A stretch of DNA of 64,000 bases from Hymenoscyphus infarciens (lineage: Eukaryota > Ascomycota > Leotiomycetes > Helotiales > Helotiaceae), in NCBI GenBank assembly GCA_001414345.1, contig LLCB01000232.1, positions 31,423-95,422 on the forward strand, written 5' to 3'. The notes beneath the pieces were generated by a model, which saw nothing but the letters and a program-made list of their open reading frames with translations, did no database searches and was not told the origin of the DNA. Shown here one piece after another: positions 38,020 through 49,628 of this stretch. Position numbers and translations under genes: made by a program. Numbering within the stretch: the first letter of the stretch is position 1; each line of letters begins with the position of its first letter.

Positions 38020-39543
38020 ATGCCTACACAAATCACCGATCTCCCCCAGGAGATAAGCGATATGATCTGGAACGAACTTCTACTGATAGACCACAGTTCC
38101 TTCGACACAGGCCGTTGGAAATTAGCAACCCAGCTCTTCACGGTCAACAAAACCATCTCAGCCGAAACACAAGCCTTCTTCTACCGCGAAAATGCCTTCG
38201 TCCTAATCGAGAACTTTAACTCGGGAGCCGGGACCTTCCTTCGTGAATACGGAATCCACGTCTTCTCAATGAAAACAACTTACGAAATCTCAACAAAAAT
38301 ATCGAGATTACCCATCCAACCGAAAATAGCCTTGCGAATTCGATTAAACCAAGGTTTCAACAAGGCAACGATGGGTGGTCCAAATGTATGGGAAGAAATC
38401 AATTATAACCGCCCATTTCCCCCAAGAAAGGATGTTGAACAAGCAATAATCTCCGGACGACATCTCCCAAGGCTCATTCAAGCGATTAATTGTCTCCGTT
38501 CCCCTCTTTTCTGTGATTGGAACGCAGATGCAGGTGGACGTCCCATTTACAAAATCGATTTGGACTTTAAAACATCAACCGAAGACTGCTATCGAGATAA
38601 TGGCGTGGCCGAACGACTAGCCCGTGGTCTGAAGGGCCTCCGACAATTCCAGATTTTCGGTCGAGCTGCCGGGGGTGATTGCGGGGGGTCATTCCCTACA
38701 CATCTTATTTCAAAAGAGCGACCTATTTTCAAAACCAAATTCTCGATCAAAGGACTAGACGATGAGAAGCTGATCCAGGAACTCTTACAAGAATCAAATA
38801 CTCCCGCCTGGACAATGCAAGAAGCAATCGCCGAAGCCAAAAATCTCGTGAAGCAAGCCAAAATCCTCGAGGATTGCGGCGAGTACGGAACAGCATATAG
38901 TACTCTCGAGCTGAGTGAGCTTATGATAGGCCATATTAAAGTGGCGGGCATAGGTTTTACAGGTCGGTACATTTCACAAAAAACAATGCTTGAGATCACA
39001 ACGATATTGTTTGATATCTTACTCGCTTTTCACAACCTAGCATGGAATCTTTGTTATGATAACCGTTCACATCTCCTTGGTCCGGTTGATGCTCGTGTGA
39101 ACTTGCCTGGTATTGTTGACAGGACATTCGACTCAATTGTGGATCTAGACCACTTTCAAAATCAACTTACACCATTCAAGGAAAATTCTTATCTCGAAGA
39201 CGCACAGGCAAGCCTGCACGAGATTGAAAAGGACTTTGATGATGGGACCCTCCTGAAAATGAAAACAAGCTTGTCAAATCTTTGCTTGCGGTACTGTCGT
39301 TATGTCCTCTCGGTGGGATATGTTAGCAAAGCTTATAAGGCAATACGGGCTGGCTTGGAGAAGGACCCGGGAAACTTGGAACTACGAAGTGTAGATAATG
39401 AGATTGAGGAGACGTACAATTATCAGGCTATTCTTCAATCGGAAAATAGGGAGGCCATTGAGGAAGGTTGGCGTTTAACGGTGCTTGAGAGAATGTGGGA
39501 TAGAGCGGAGCGAATCAGGATTGCGAACAACGGGAGAGAGTAG
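38020..39543 (+). CDS. F-box-like protein with helical C-terminal repeats
   Basis: A single exon of 507 aa. It opens with ITDLPQEISDMIWNELLLID, the F-box-like or 'LPxEIRxxIW' helix seen in very many filamentous fungal proteins, followed by WKLATQLFTVNKTISAET and FYRENAFVLI. The C-terminal half (from ~265) is helical with TPR-like spacing (AKNLVKQAKILEDCGEYGTA; YCRYVLSVGYVSKAYKAIRA). F-box proteins link targets to the SCF ubiquitin ligase through Skp1. That role is inferred from the N-terminus alone, and the helical repeats could bind the substrate. No intron is needed and the frame is intact. Confidence 0.7.
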   Translation: MPTQITDLPQEISDMIWNELLLIDHSSFDTGRWKLATQLFTVNKTISAETQAFFYRENAFVLIENFNSGAGTFLREYGIHVFSMKTTYEISTKISRLPIQPKIALRIRLNQGFNKATMGGPNVWEEINYNRPFPPRKDVEQAIISGRHLPRLIQAINCLRSPLFCDWNADAGGRPIYKIDLDFKTSTEDCYRDNGVAERLARGLKGLRQFQIFGRAAGGDCGGSFPTHLISKERPIFKTKFSIKGLDDEKLIQELLQESNTPAWTMQEAIAEAKNLVKQAKILEDCGEYGTAYSTLELSELMIGHIKVAGIGFTGRYISQKTMLEITTILFDILLAFHNLAWNLCYDNRSHLLGPVDARVNLPGIVDRTFDSIVDLDHFQNQLTPFKENSYLEDAQASLHEIEKDFDDGTLLKMKTSLSNLCLRYCRYVLSVGYVSKAYKAIRAGLEKDPGNLELRSVDNEIEETYNYQAILQSENREAIEEGWRLTVLERMWDRAERIRIANNGRE

Positions 39544-39795
39544 AAGATTTGTACACAGTACTTAAAAACTTCATGCGAGCAAATAAAAAAAACCCCCAGG
39601 TCTTGAATTAATGATAAGTTCCGTGAAATGTCTTATTACTCATAAAAGAAATAGTATCCCCAGAGCAAACTTCCTAGCAGCATTCGGGATCTTTCCCTCA
39701 GGCCTATCCGTACTCCTTGTATATATACAGCAACTCGTCCAGCAAGTGTTATCATGATGGCCTCCCAAGACTCCGGTAGTAATTCCAGTATATCC

Positions 39796-40505
39796 TCACA
39801 AACCATATAATCCCGAAACGCTAAAGCTCAAAGCCTCCTTGTCCCATCTCAAAGTGATATTCTCACTAACAATCCCCAAATATCCATATCGAATCTACCA
39901 ACAAATCAGTCCCATGCATCACAACAAGCAATGCCAAAACCTACCGAAGCACTAATTCCCCCCGTAATATCCGTAAAGTCCTTCAAAGGGATTTTCTTCT
40001 GCTTCCAGGCTTTCATGGGCAATTTGAAATTGAACAATTCGTTGAAGACCGCTTCGGAGGGGACCATGGATGAGTATTCCCATTTCTTTCCGCCAGTTTT
40101 GCACGAGGGTCTGTGGACACATAGGTCAGTAATTGTAATTGGTAAGGTATCATTGCATAAGATCACGACAAAAAGAAAGGGAGGAACTTACTGCCACTTC
40201 ATCTGCTTCTTAATCCCACTAGCCATCATACCCGCCAGTTTACTTGCCTGGGCTGCAAGCTTTCCCGCATCTTCCTCGACGGAAGCAGTTTCTACTGCCA
40301 GCTCCTTGGCTTGGATCTGGAGAATATAATCTACCAGTGCTTCTTTGGGGAAACCCTCAAGGTCTTCGCGTGTGAGGTGGGGCCAGGAATCGAGTGTGAG
40401 TTCGTCTTTTGGGGCGGTGGAGGTACGGGCTTTCTTTGTGGGGCGAGAGGATGCTGATGGGGATGGGACCTCGCTGGGACCGGAGGCTTTACGCTTTGGA
40501 GGCAT
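39796..40505 (-). CDS. small conserved fungal protein with basic N-terminus
   Basis: Three exons (40192-40505, 39945-40110, 39796-39894) with introns of 81 and 50 bp give 192 aa. The N-terminus MPPKRKASGPSEVPS with RPTKKARTS looks like a bipartite nuclear signal. Residues ~35-105 are helical (TREDLEGFPKEALVDYILQI, KLAAQASKLAGMM). The C-terminal ~85 residues form a compact domain with KTGGKKWEYSSMVPS, PLKDFTDITGGIS, IRYGYLGIVSENITLRWDKE and a final SGLYGL. The last exon is recovered only by splicing GTAGGT...TTGGTAG and gives a smooth continuation. I believe it is a conserved ascomycete family of unknown role, possibly chromatin-related because of the N-terminus (inference). Confidence 0.7.
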
Positions 40506-42179
40506 ATTTGGGATTGGTGGGTGGGTGAATTTTTTGGTAGTGAGATTTCTGATTGAATTTCTAAAAAGTACATGTCAAACTAAATAGGAAAGCACGAGTA
40601 TGAAACTCGAGGAAGACGCGACGCGACGCGATGCCCGGGATCACGTGATCACATGACCCAAATACCTCTATATATATAAAAATGAAGCACTGTAAATAAT
40701 TCTCGTTTTTCTGAGTTAAAAATTGCCTTGCGCACTTGGCGTCAGAACAATTGTGCCTTGAACTGAGAGTTTTGCTGCCGCTTTAGGTGTTGAATGGCTA
40801 GCTTGTGCCAAGATCTTTCAACTCATCTGTTGATCTCATCTCAAAACTTTACATCAACGTCAACATTCGACTCTTCATAGACCTAAGTATCGTGGAAATT
40901 TCTCAAATGCTAGTGCCAGGTGGGTTGGTGTAGCTTGACTACTAATATACCCATCCAAATGGTTTGTGAGATCTGAGTTTGGTCGAAATTTCCCTTCTCA
41001 CACAAGTTTCCCCCCGGGCGCCACCCCGCCTCTTACTAATTTATCATGGAATATGAAATAGCTTATGGATTAATTCTTTACCTGGAGCTATGGAACAAGG
41101 AGACAAACTTTCAAAGATTGTAGTATTACCAAGATGCGCAACTCTTTCATTATTAAACCAGTTGAACCCCTTTTGGAGCAATTGAAGAAAACATTGTAGT
41201 CTCTTTGAAATTAATATTCTTTCAAAATAGATGTCATTGAGCTGCATCCACCCCCTTTTCATCAATGATGAACCCCATTTCCTAAGACCACAACCCCACA
41301 AATACCTGAAATAACCAGGATGAGTGAACCTCCACATAGAATGGATCTTGTTGTTTCTCCCCATTATTGTCCTTACAGTCCACTGGGTAACGTTCTCTTC
41401 TAAGACGTGGATACAATTCTTCAGTGTTTATCCTGTACGCGAGGTGGAAAAGGGGGCACAAGATCAAGAGGTTTGCAGGCGAATTCCGGAGTTGTCCCGA
41501 GAAAGGGATATCTTCTTAGATATGGTTCTATTGTGTGCTTCTGTCATCTCTCCCTTCGTATCGCTCTCTGAGCACCCACCTAAGGCTGTGGCTATCAATT
41601 GGATTGTCATTGTAAGCCAAGCTTGGCCTGGAAATATCCTTTGTCTCTGGTAAATTCTGAAATTGAAGTTTATTAGAAGTAACTCCTCTTTACGCTTAAT
41701 GAAAAAATTCATATAAAGCGTGGGACCGCATACCTGTTTGAAATCGACCTGTAATATCCCTTATTTAATTGCCTTGTACGGGGTGGAGGAGGTGGTCTAC
41801 ATGCATAGGTACACCCCAGGATATCAGGAAGAGGAATGGCGGATGGAGAGAACTGCAGTCGAAGCTGGACTTGGAGGAGAGAGACACTATTCCAAACAGG
41901 TTACCCACATCTCCCAGGCTCAGAGTGATTATTTGCTTAGAACGTGCCGCGGAATGAGCTATAATTCAAGCAGAGTTCACTGAAAGTTGAGGTGCCTGGT
42001 AAGCAAGTTCGTTCATTGGCGACCGAGCTTTGCTTGTTGAGCCGAAGTAACAGCATTAAGCAGATCCGCCGCTCAATTTGGACCCCAGCTAAACCAAGTA
42101 CCGCAGCGGGCTCTGTGCTATTCTTCTCTGCAAAATAGCATCGACAATCGAACAACAACAGTATCACCACGCCGCCATC
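40506..42179. other. divergent intergenic region, no supported gene
   Basis: About 1.7 kb between divergent genes. Open frames at 41044-41364 (-), 41324-41653 (+) and 41720-41983 (+) show no family features. The palindrome at 40639-40650 lies 133 bp upstream of the minus-strand start. Confidence 0.5.
40639..40650. promoter_or_regulatory. 12-bp palindrome GATCACGTGATC upstream of the small basic protein gene
   Basis: A perfect inverted repeat with a TCACGTGA core, 133 bp before the start codon at 40505. CACGTG is the core bound by bHLH regulators in fungi. Position and symmetry make it a reasonable binding site; the factor is unknown. Confidence 0.45.
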
Positions 42180-43346
42180 ATGCCGAGGACCCGGAGAACC
42201 CGTACGCCAGGTGCGCCGTGTATTCGGTGTCGCAGACTGAAGGTTTCTTGTGACCGAGCTGAGCCATGTTCGCGGTGTGCGAGAAGCAATGTTGACTGTC
42301 AATACGAAAATGACGACCTGCGTCAAAATAGATACATTCGAGCGACGCAAAGTAGGCGTCAATCATCTCCCCAAGATAACCACAATTCGACTCAAAACGG
42401 ATCCACAAACACTGAACGAGCCGATGAATCGGACTCTTTCTCATATCAATTCGGCGACTTGGAAAGTGCTGGAGCTTCAGAGCTTTCAATCAACGCATCT
42501 CGCAACAACGATAACATGCATCGCGAGCTTGGCCTTGAGCCACCACAAGCCAGAGAGGATATCGGAAATATTAGTGCCACGCCTCATGTCAATAACCACC
42601 CACATGAAGTGGGAGTTGGAGGTGCAAACGGAGATGGGAGTGCACCGGTACAATTGCCCAGCCATAATATCATGGGGTTTTCTGGTTCTTTTGAAGAACA
42701 CCAAGCAGAAGAAGCTGCAATGAATGCGAGCAACCTCCACCAGAGATTCCATGGACCGTATTATACCAGAATGCCTGCTATTGGATATGGAGAAGGAGAT
42801 GATGGTGATTTCGATCCATCGCCCAACTCTAGTATCTGGCGTTCAGTTGACGACTTTGATATGGATATGTTCACGAATACTGTTGGCACACCCGAGTGGA
42901 ACACCGAACGATATGACGCAGATACAACAACGGTGCAGGGTGGAATAGGAGATGGTACTGGCTCTGATCAACCACCATCCAGCCATGTTGATTCTGGCTA
43001 CCCACTTTTTAGCAGCCCCAGGGTTCCCAACTTCTCTTCTTCGCCTTCTGCTTCTGCACAGCCACGACTAGGAATGGCAGAAAGTCAACGTGGAGTGGGA
43101 GATGATGAGAGAGTTGCAGAATTCGGTAACCGACTTTGCATCATTGAGTCTTCCGTATTTCCTTCCTCGCGTCCACGAGATCCGGCTGAACTTGGCGAGC
43201 TCGTTTTGCGACTTCGCACCCTTGAGTCTTACTACAATATCCCAAATCTACCTATGTTAAGTGAACCTAGCGACATCGAGCATCGAATCGGCCACATTGA
43301 ATGCCACCTCTTAAGCTCCGCTCATACCACACAGCCGATAGGATGA
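42180..43346 (+). CDS. Zn2Cys6 transcription factor
   Basis: A single exon of 388 aa. Six Cys at residues 14, 17, 24, 30, 33 and 40 fit C-x2-C-x6-C-x5-C-x2-C-x6-C exactly (PCIRCRRLKVSCDRAEPC...), the fungal Gal4-type binuclear zinc cluster that binds CGG half-sites. The rest is polar and acidic (YGEGDDGDFDPSPN, DDFDMDMFTN), consistent with activation regions. The C-terminal ~75 residues hold a more ordered part (RLCIIESSVF, LGELVLRLRTLESYYN). There is no 'fungal transcription factor' middle-homology domain, so it is shorter than typical members. The target pathway cannot be told from the neighbours. Confidence 0.88.
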   Translation: MPRTRRTRTPGAPCIRCRRLKVSCDRAEPCSRCARSNVDCQYENDDLRQNRYIRATQSRRQSSPQDNHNSTQNGSTNTERADESDSFSYQFGDLESAGASELSINASRNNDNMHRELGLEPPQAREDIGNISATPHVNNHPHEVGVGGANGDGSAPVQLPSHNIMGFSGSFEEHQAEEAAMNASNLHQRFHGPYYTRMPAIGYGEGDDGDFDPSPNSSIWRSVDDFDMDMFTNTVGTPEWNTERYDADTTTVQGGIGDGTGSDQPPSSHVDSGYPLFSSPRVPNFSSSPSASAQPRLGMAESQRGVGDDERVAEFGNRLCIIESSVFPSSRPRDPAELGELVLRLRTLESYYNIPNLPMLSEPSDIEHRIGHIECHLLSSAHTTQPIG

Positions 43347-44041
43347 GGAGAGGCATGAATTGATTACTGGCGTCTGAGGAACTCAAATTGACAATTGCTG
43401 GTGATTGAAATATTAGGACACGAATTGATGAGATAATGGAGGGATGATGATGATAATGCTCCTGGACATTTTGGTCAACCAAAGCAGTTGACATAGGATT
43501 GCTATAACAGCTAGGAGTAGTAACTCTTGGCTGAAGAATCAAAGGTAAATCCTTCTCTCCATAGTAACTAGTTAGTGCAGAAATACAACATAAAACCACA
43601 AACTCTATCGAAGGTCCTCAACCTACGAATTTGAAACGCAGCATATACTCTGTACTCCCAATAGTTACTTGAGTATGCTAAACCTGGCGAGCTCTTTATT
43701 CACCAATTTAGTAGGAAGCTCGCCTTTACTTAACAACTATAGTTTATTAAAATAACTTGAGTCTTCTAGACTACTTATGTTAACTAACTAGTACTTGGGT
43801 AAGTACCTTATACTATATACATTCAAGGTCTTTAATACTTCATCTGAATAATCAGGTTAATCTATATACTCTCGAATAATATTATTTAATAGCTTAACTT
43901 ACTAGACTTACTACTTAATGCTATAAATAGTAATGTAATTAGTTAATTATTCACTTGCTAATTAGTGAATAAAGCCTGCACGGTTATACTCTGGTGATAC
44001 AAAGTCGCTCTCATTGTCAATTATCGTTCTAATCATAGTTA

Positions 44042-44597
44042 TTTAGAGCCTGTTTGACTCGTATATATTAGTTCTTTTTCACTATTCGCACTACTAAAAA
44101 TAATAAGGTAATATATAATATATACATACTTATTATAATATGCACCACCAAATTTAGAGCCTGTTTAGCTCGTATATATCTAGGATATATACTATTAAAA
44201 ATCATAAGATAATATATATTTATATATATATATACTAATTCTATATATATATCAGTGTTTAGTATATATATTTGAAAGTGTTATAAATCCCTCGTTTAAC
44301 CTTATATATCTTAGTATATATATAAATAGGATATATGCTACTAAGAAAAGATTTAGACCTCTAGAGATATAAAACTTTAAATCTTTATATATATATGTTT
44401 TCTTACTACTGTTAAGACACCTATCTAATGTATATAAGAATATGTACTAGGATATACACCACGAGCTAAACGATCACTTAATATATCAAGAAACATTATT
44501 AATATCTACCAACTTATACGAGGTCACTGTTCAGGGCATCTCGTCAGAGTTTCATGTATATATTTAAATAATTTCTGCGAGCTAAACAAGCCCTTAG
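44042..44597. mobile_element. nested inverted-repeat transposon relics, AT-rich
   Basis: Two left-end motifs (TTTAGAGCCTGTTTGACTCG at 44042, TTTAGAGCCTGTTTAGCTCG at 44153) face two inverted motifs (CGAGCTAAACGATCACTT at 44462, CGAGCTAAACAAGCCCTTAG at 44578). This gives an outer pair about 555 bp apart and a weaker inner pair about 325 bp apart. No coding sequence remains. The ends resemble hAT-type termini only loosely, so class is open. AT enrichment fits RIP. Confidence 0.5.
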
Positions 44598-45810
44598 CTA
44601 GCTAGGAGTCACTATTCTCTAAACATTGTGCCAAGCTTTCTCAGCATCAAGTGCGCGGTACCAACAATGGTATTCAAAAGGCTTAGTTTGGTTCTCCTTC
44701 TAGCCTTTCCCCACACAATCAAATACGCGTCTACTTAGTTATTGCCTCCCGGTAACCCGGCAAAACTGTTTTCTAACTCCTTTTCAACTAAAACCTAGCA
44801 GAGAATATTGGAAAAGACAAGGTTATGAAACTTTTCCCAACATCTCTCACCGCCGCTTTCGACTTCTTTCATCATCCCGCAAGTAATAAGAAACACCAAG
44901 ACTTAAACGTTAATTTTTATCAACTTAAAATATCAATTAAATAAGAGAGGGAGAGGGCGAAAAGTTTTAATCAAGCCCACTTACCTAATTTCCAATATGA
45001 GTAAAGAACGGCATACACGTCTGACTTTTTATGTAGGGAGTGGGTATATTTCAGAGTGTCAAATTTCAAGATATCTTACGTAGTAGGATAACAAATAAAC
45101 GAAAACCAGAAGGAAAAGAAAGACACGGGAGCGCAACGCAAAATAGAAAAGCCCATAGCCTCAATTCCCGACAGTAAAACCTGTTTCAACAGCAAGCATA
45201 GCTCCTTTCCAACTCAAACCTCAGAAAAAAAGAACACCAAAAAAGAAAGGGAAAAAGACAACAGCAAAAGCTTTTCCGTTATGAAAGATTTTATCTACAA
45301 CCTCTCTCGACGACGTTTCTTCTCCTCCTAAGAATCATATATTCGAAGTCGAAAGCATGTTTCAATGGGGTTCACTTGAATACCAAACCCTAGCTTTAAA
45401 TACACCTCGCTTCTCAATCCAAGCTAAGGGTCGCGCAGCTAGGTTTTGCTTTAGGCTAGAATCTGCTAAGCTACACCAAATTTCACCACATTTTCACTAA
45501 CCTCTCCTACTAATTACAAAAGAACCCTCTCTTAGATATTATATAAAACTAAGGATAGAAAGTACTACACTCTAATACTTTAACCCCCTTAGTGTTTAAT
45601 GAGCTATAGCAACTTAAAGTATATGCTAGAATCCCCTCTTGGAGATTTCGTCAGTCGAATATTAGCTTTTGAAATTCTATACGTAATTGAGGAGTTATAA
45701 CACAGTAGTTGGTTAGAAATAGAGTCTTCTTATAAACATTCTACGTCTATAATCGTTGCTGGGATATATTATACTGCATATTTCACTAGGTTCTAAAGCT
45801 GTAAGGGTGC

Positions 45811-45839
45811 GCACGGAATTCCTATAACCTCTGTTGGTA
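45811..45839. repeat. solo end of the 27.5-kb MITE family
   Basis: GAATTCCTATAACCTCTG matches the right end of the 27536-27757 element (GAATTCCTGTAACCCCTG) with two transitions and continues TTGGT against GTGGT. No matching left end was found. Confidence 0.45.
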
Positions 45840-47070
45840 TGAATACCGAAAGAGCGTAGAAATACCAATCACAAGAGCTCCCACGAGATCTCCAAACGAA
45901 ATTTGAACACCACTCCTCTAGCAAGAAAACCCAATTTTCAATACCAGAGAAGGCAATGCGGGGTCAAGATACTTCTCTCAAGCCCTAAGACGAATCTACT
46001 TTCCAAAAACGTTAGTATATAGCACAGTATTCTGAAATCATTTCATTTATCCCCGTCCATTTATCCCCGTCCAATTAGGGTTCGGCAAAAACAAAGAAAA
46101 CTCTCGCGCCAGGCCGGAATGTCGCTTTGCGGGAAGAAGTCTAACTTGGGAGATCTAAAGTTGCAGGAGAATACCAACAAGACTGACATTGGACGACATA
46201 AAAAGGCACCGAGTTTCGGGGGTATAATGTGAGAATGAAGTGCACCATCGCATCTTTCAACAGGACCAATCTTTTCGAAAGTAAACACTTCCTCTCTTCT
46301 CAAAAATCCACAAGTAGAGAGTAGAGAGGGAAAAAAATGACGAATTTAAAAAGACATTAGCGTAAAATCTCTTCAAAACGTTCCTGTCGTTCCCCCCCCC
46401 TCCCCCAAGGGCTGCCATGCGAACACACCATGTGTAATCGGTGCAGTCTGTTTCATGCACGGAAGAAAGATTTCACGAGGGAGTTTGAGAAGCTCTTAAA
46501 GATGCTATGTATTAGATAAAAGAAAATACTAGATCCTCAGTAATCGCAAGGGAGTTGAGCGCGAGGGGAACATACTAGAACTCAGCCGTTATCATCATCG
46601 ATCCTACTTATCTACTTATCTCTACTCTGGACTCTGGGTCCTACAAGTCCTCCTATCCCTGTGAAGTAGGCCTCAAATCAACAAGAGTGCTTAAAAGATT
46701 ATATATAAAAGCAATACAAACAGAAAACACAAAATCAGACAAACAAAAGATGAAGAAAGAAGGATATAATAATTTCAAAAGTCACGCCTACGTCCCAACC
46801 CAACCCGAAACTCCTCGTCTCATCGCCAGCCATGTTACTCGTACACGCCAAACGTCCCCTCAACCAGGAGAAAACAACCAAAAAACGAGACAACTCATTT
46901 AAAAAATGAATCCTCTCCCCATTTCCAGTCCCGAAAAATATTCCAAAAAAAAGTCAGGTACGCCAATCCCATCAAACAACCAAAAAAGAAGTTTATTTTT
47001 GTATCATCTCATCTCAATAAAAAGCCAAAAAAACGCGTGAAACCCGATACATAAAACAACACGACACTAC

Positions 47071-48695
47071 TCAATCATCCCATTCCTCATCAAGCTGATC
47101 AATCAACCGATTTTCATCCTCGGGTCCCTGACCACTCCTCCCATTCTGTCTCCCCCTCCCACTCTGTCGATCATTTGCCGAAATAGAGAGGGCGCTGTAT
47201 CCCCTGTGAGTAGGGAGACATCTTGAGCAAGACGAGGTTGCGATGATGAATGCATCCTGTGGGGGCAAAATACATTAGCATAACTTCTTGAAACGATGAA
47301 TAGTAGCGATGTGTGAATATGATTGGAAATAAGTAATGAATTAAAGTGAGTTTTGAGCGCCGAATCGACAGAGAGGGTTCTATACTGGGTGGATAGGTAC
47401 AGGTAGGATGATGGTAGTCTATCCTAAATTCAAAGACAGGCCGAGTATCTCCGGTATGCTATATGCTATATGCTGTGACAAAAGGAAGGACGAGAATGAG
47501 AGAGCATTTTGTACAACGAGGAGGAAAACTGAACCCCTCAAAACAAGAACTTTTGATTTTTCCCGCCAATATGCTTGATGAATTCTTGCATGTCTTCTGT
47601 CTCTCTTCTTCGAATGAACCTAAAAAAACAACTATGCGCCAAAGGTGATCATGGTCATGAAAGATGAGTAGACTCCCATGACGACCTCGACATATAAGAC
47701 TTGCTTCTCCTCGCATTCGTCGTCGCCATCAAAGGCCGCACCTCCATAGTCGGCAAAATGCCGTCTCTCACGCTCGTAATCCTAGGAAAAACTCTCTGCT
47801 TCGCGCGCTGGACTAAAGTAAACCAGCTCACCTTTATGAAATTTCCTATTCCTGCCCACATGCTGTAATTGGGCAATTGTCTCCATCCCCTCGCGTGCGC
47901 CACGTTGCGCTGGTAGAATACTCCGCCGAGGAAGTAGACGAGGATGGCGATTACGCCGATGATAGAGAATACTGCTGCTGGTCCAGCGCCTTGTTTTGCG
48001 GGTTGGGCGGAGATGCAGGCTTCTTTGGAGAGGACTTCGAAGGAGTAGGCGCATTCGTCCGGATCGACGCTGACGAAGGATATGAATGGGGTGGAGGCGA
48101 GGGGATCTTTGTCGCAGTGGAAGGAGATGGTGGTTGATTTCCGGCCGGTTCCATCCTTCTCCTTCTTATCATCTTTTTCGTCTTCGTCCTTTGCTTTTGC
48201 CTCTCTTTTCCTGCTTCCTCCACACGGCGAACCATTTATGTATTGTAGAACGAGGCGTTTTCCTCGAATTGTGAGATTTGATGCTTGTTGACTAGATACA
48301 CGTTAGAGTAAAGTTACCCGGCTTTGATAAAGCAATACAAACCCCATGGAATACTTCTTATCCCCCACTTCGTAATAGGCACTGGCATTCTTCCATAACG
48401 ACTTTTGAACGCCCACTAAATCCTCCTGATATTCCACCAGTGGGGAACAAATGTTCAAAGTAAAGTTGTATGGCATATCGTATCCTTTCGCATGGTAATC
48501 ATCCACCTTGTCCTTTTTCCCGGCCTTCTTTCCATCCTTGGGGGGTAATATCGAGAGCGGTCTCAGATCATAAAATGCGCCATTCGTCGAGGCGACGGTA
48601 CATGGTTCTACTACTTTTTCATCGGCAGCGATCGATAGCCCGCTATGCAATGCTAGGGCGATGAGGAGGGAGCTTGGGAGCAATGGGATATGCAT
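47071..48695 (-). CDS. ATG27: autophagy-related protein 27 (type I membrane protein)
   Basis: Three exons (48343-48695, 47832-48291, 47071-47256) give 332 aa. Atg27 cycles between Golgi, endosome, vacuole and pre-autophagosomal membranes and helps Atg9 trafficking. Visible are a signal peptide (residues 1 to ~22, LLPSSLLIALALHSGLSIA), a Cys-containing luminal domain with the mannose-6-phosphate-receptor-like layout (VVEPCTVA, NFTLNICSPL, LQYINGSPCGG, FHCDKDPL, DECAYSFEVLSKEAC), one membrane helix (AAVFSIIGVIAILVYFLGG), and a cytosolic tail with HRGYSAL, the YxxPhi sorting signal, ending DQLDEEWDD. Intron 1 is 51 bp. Intron 2 is 575 bp, unusually long here, and separates the sorting-signal exon; retained, it stays open for 58 codons. 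It is divergent from ERG24. Confidence 0.9.
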
Positions 48696-49628
48696 TGTTG
48701 GTGAGGTGTTGCAATGATTCGTAAAGCGCCTCGTGGCGCTACTCCGTGATTTGAATTGTAGGTATTGATGGGGGTATTGCAGATGGGTGTGGTGAGATGG
48801 GAAATTTAGATGGTTGTACTGGTGGGCGTATACTCAGATTACTGCACTGCACTATACACTTTGGAGGTCTGTTCTGGTCTGGAGTCGTGGTAGAGGCTCT
48901 AGTTCGGCTTGGTAGCGTTGCTTAGCATTGCGAAAGACAGATCGCCGTATCCCTGTTCAGGCCCAACATCCCCAGGCCTCAGGTACCACGTCACGTGATA
49001 TGTGATATGTGATATGTGATATGCCTTCTCTCCAGAAGTTGCTCTTCTTGGTAAACAAATGAATGAAATACTCGTATTGACTTCTGCCTGTTCATATCAG
49101 AGGGACTTTTGATTAGATGCGGGAAAACAGAAACTCATGTTATGTTGGTACAAAGTCCGTTACTCGTATGCTCTGGAAAAGGTCCACCTCACGTTGGGTA
49201 GTTCATAGAAAGGCAATAGAAAACTTCGAGGCACCACTTTGCAAGAGATCGGTCATAAATAGTTGATATTTCCTATACTTTTCATTCCTAGTTTTCAGCG
49301 TCAACTTGTCAAGTACAAGTACTCCGTAGGTAGTTGATAGATATATATCGTATCTGCCAAGAGGAGATTAACAGCCACTGTCAGGCACGGGCCGTTGAGT
49401 GGCGGGCGTTGCTCAAATGGGATGTAGTGATCATCAACTTCATCGTACAGCCGACGCGGAAATCTTTGAAGCCGACAGACTCAACTGGTGCCATTTCCTT
49501 CACTGTGAGCATCTTCACCACTTGGCTGAATCTTGTCAATTTCGACTGAAGCATAAAGCTCCGTTCATGGGCGCCTTTTATTTTCTGCTCAACCACTTTT
49601 AATCCTTTTCTCCTTGTCCTTCTTCAAG
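48696..49628. other. ATG27-ERG24 divergent promoter region
   Basis: 933 bp between the two start codons, with a TCACGTGA site and short tandem repeats at 48991-49024. No gene. Confidence 0.6.
48991..49024. promoter_or_regulatory. TCACGTGA palindrome followed by four GATATGT-type repeats
   Basis: TCACGTGA (48991-48998) runs directly into a 7-bp tandem repeat (TGATATG x4). It is about 300 bp upstream of the ATG27 start and 630 bp upstream of ERG24. Fungal SREBP-type bHLH factors control sterol genes and bind E-box-like or SRE sites, so a shared regulatory site is possible but unproven. Confidence 0.4.

Larger units (their letters stand above)
43347..47070. other. 3.7-kb gene-free region, AT-rich in its first third
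   Basis: 43660-44620 is very AT-rich with many TATATA runs and holds nested inverted-repeat relics. The remainder has ordinary composition but no supported gene. A solo copy of the 27.5-kb element's end sits at 45811-45839. A C-run follows near 46389. Confidence 0.55.

Noticed and set aside
41324..41653. 109-codon plus-strand frame with hydrophobic N-terminus
   Set aside because: No domain, no supporting splice pattern, and overlap with another frame on the opposite strand.
47951..48235. Alternative minus-strand frame over ATG27 exon 2
   Set aside because: It overlaps the exon that encodes the Cys-containing luminal domain and membrane helix of Atg27; it is a shadow of the real frame.
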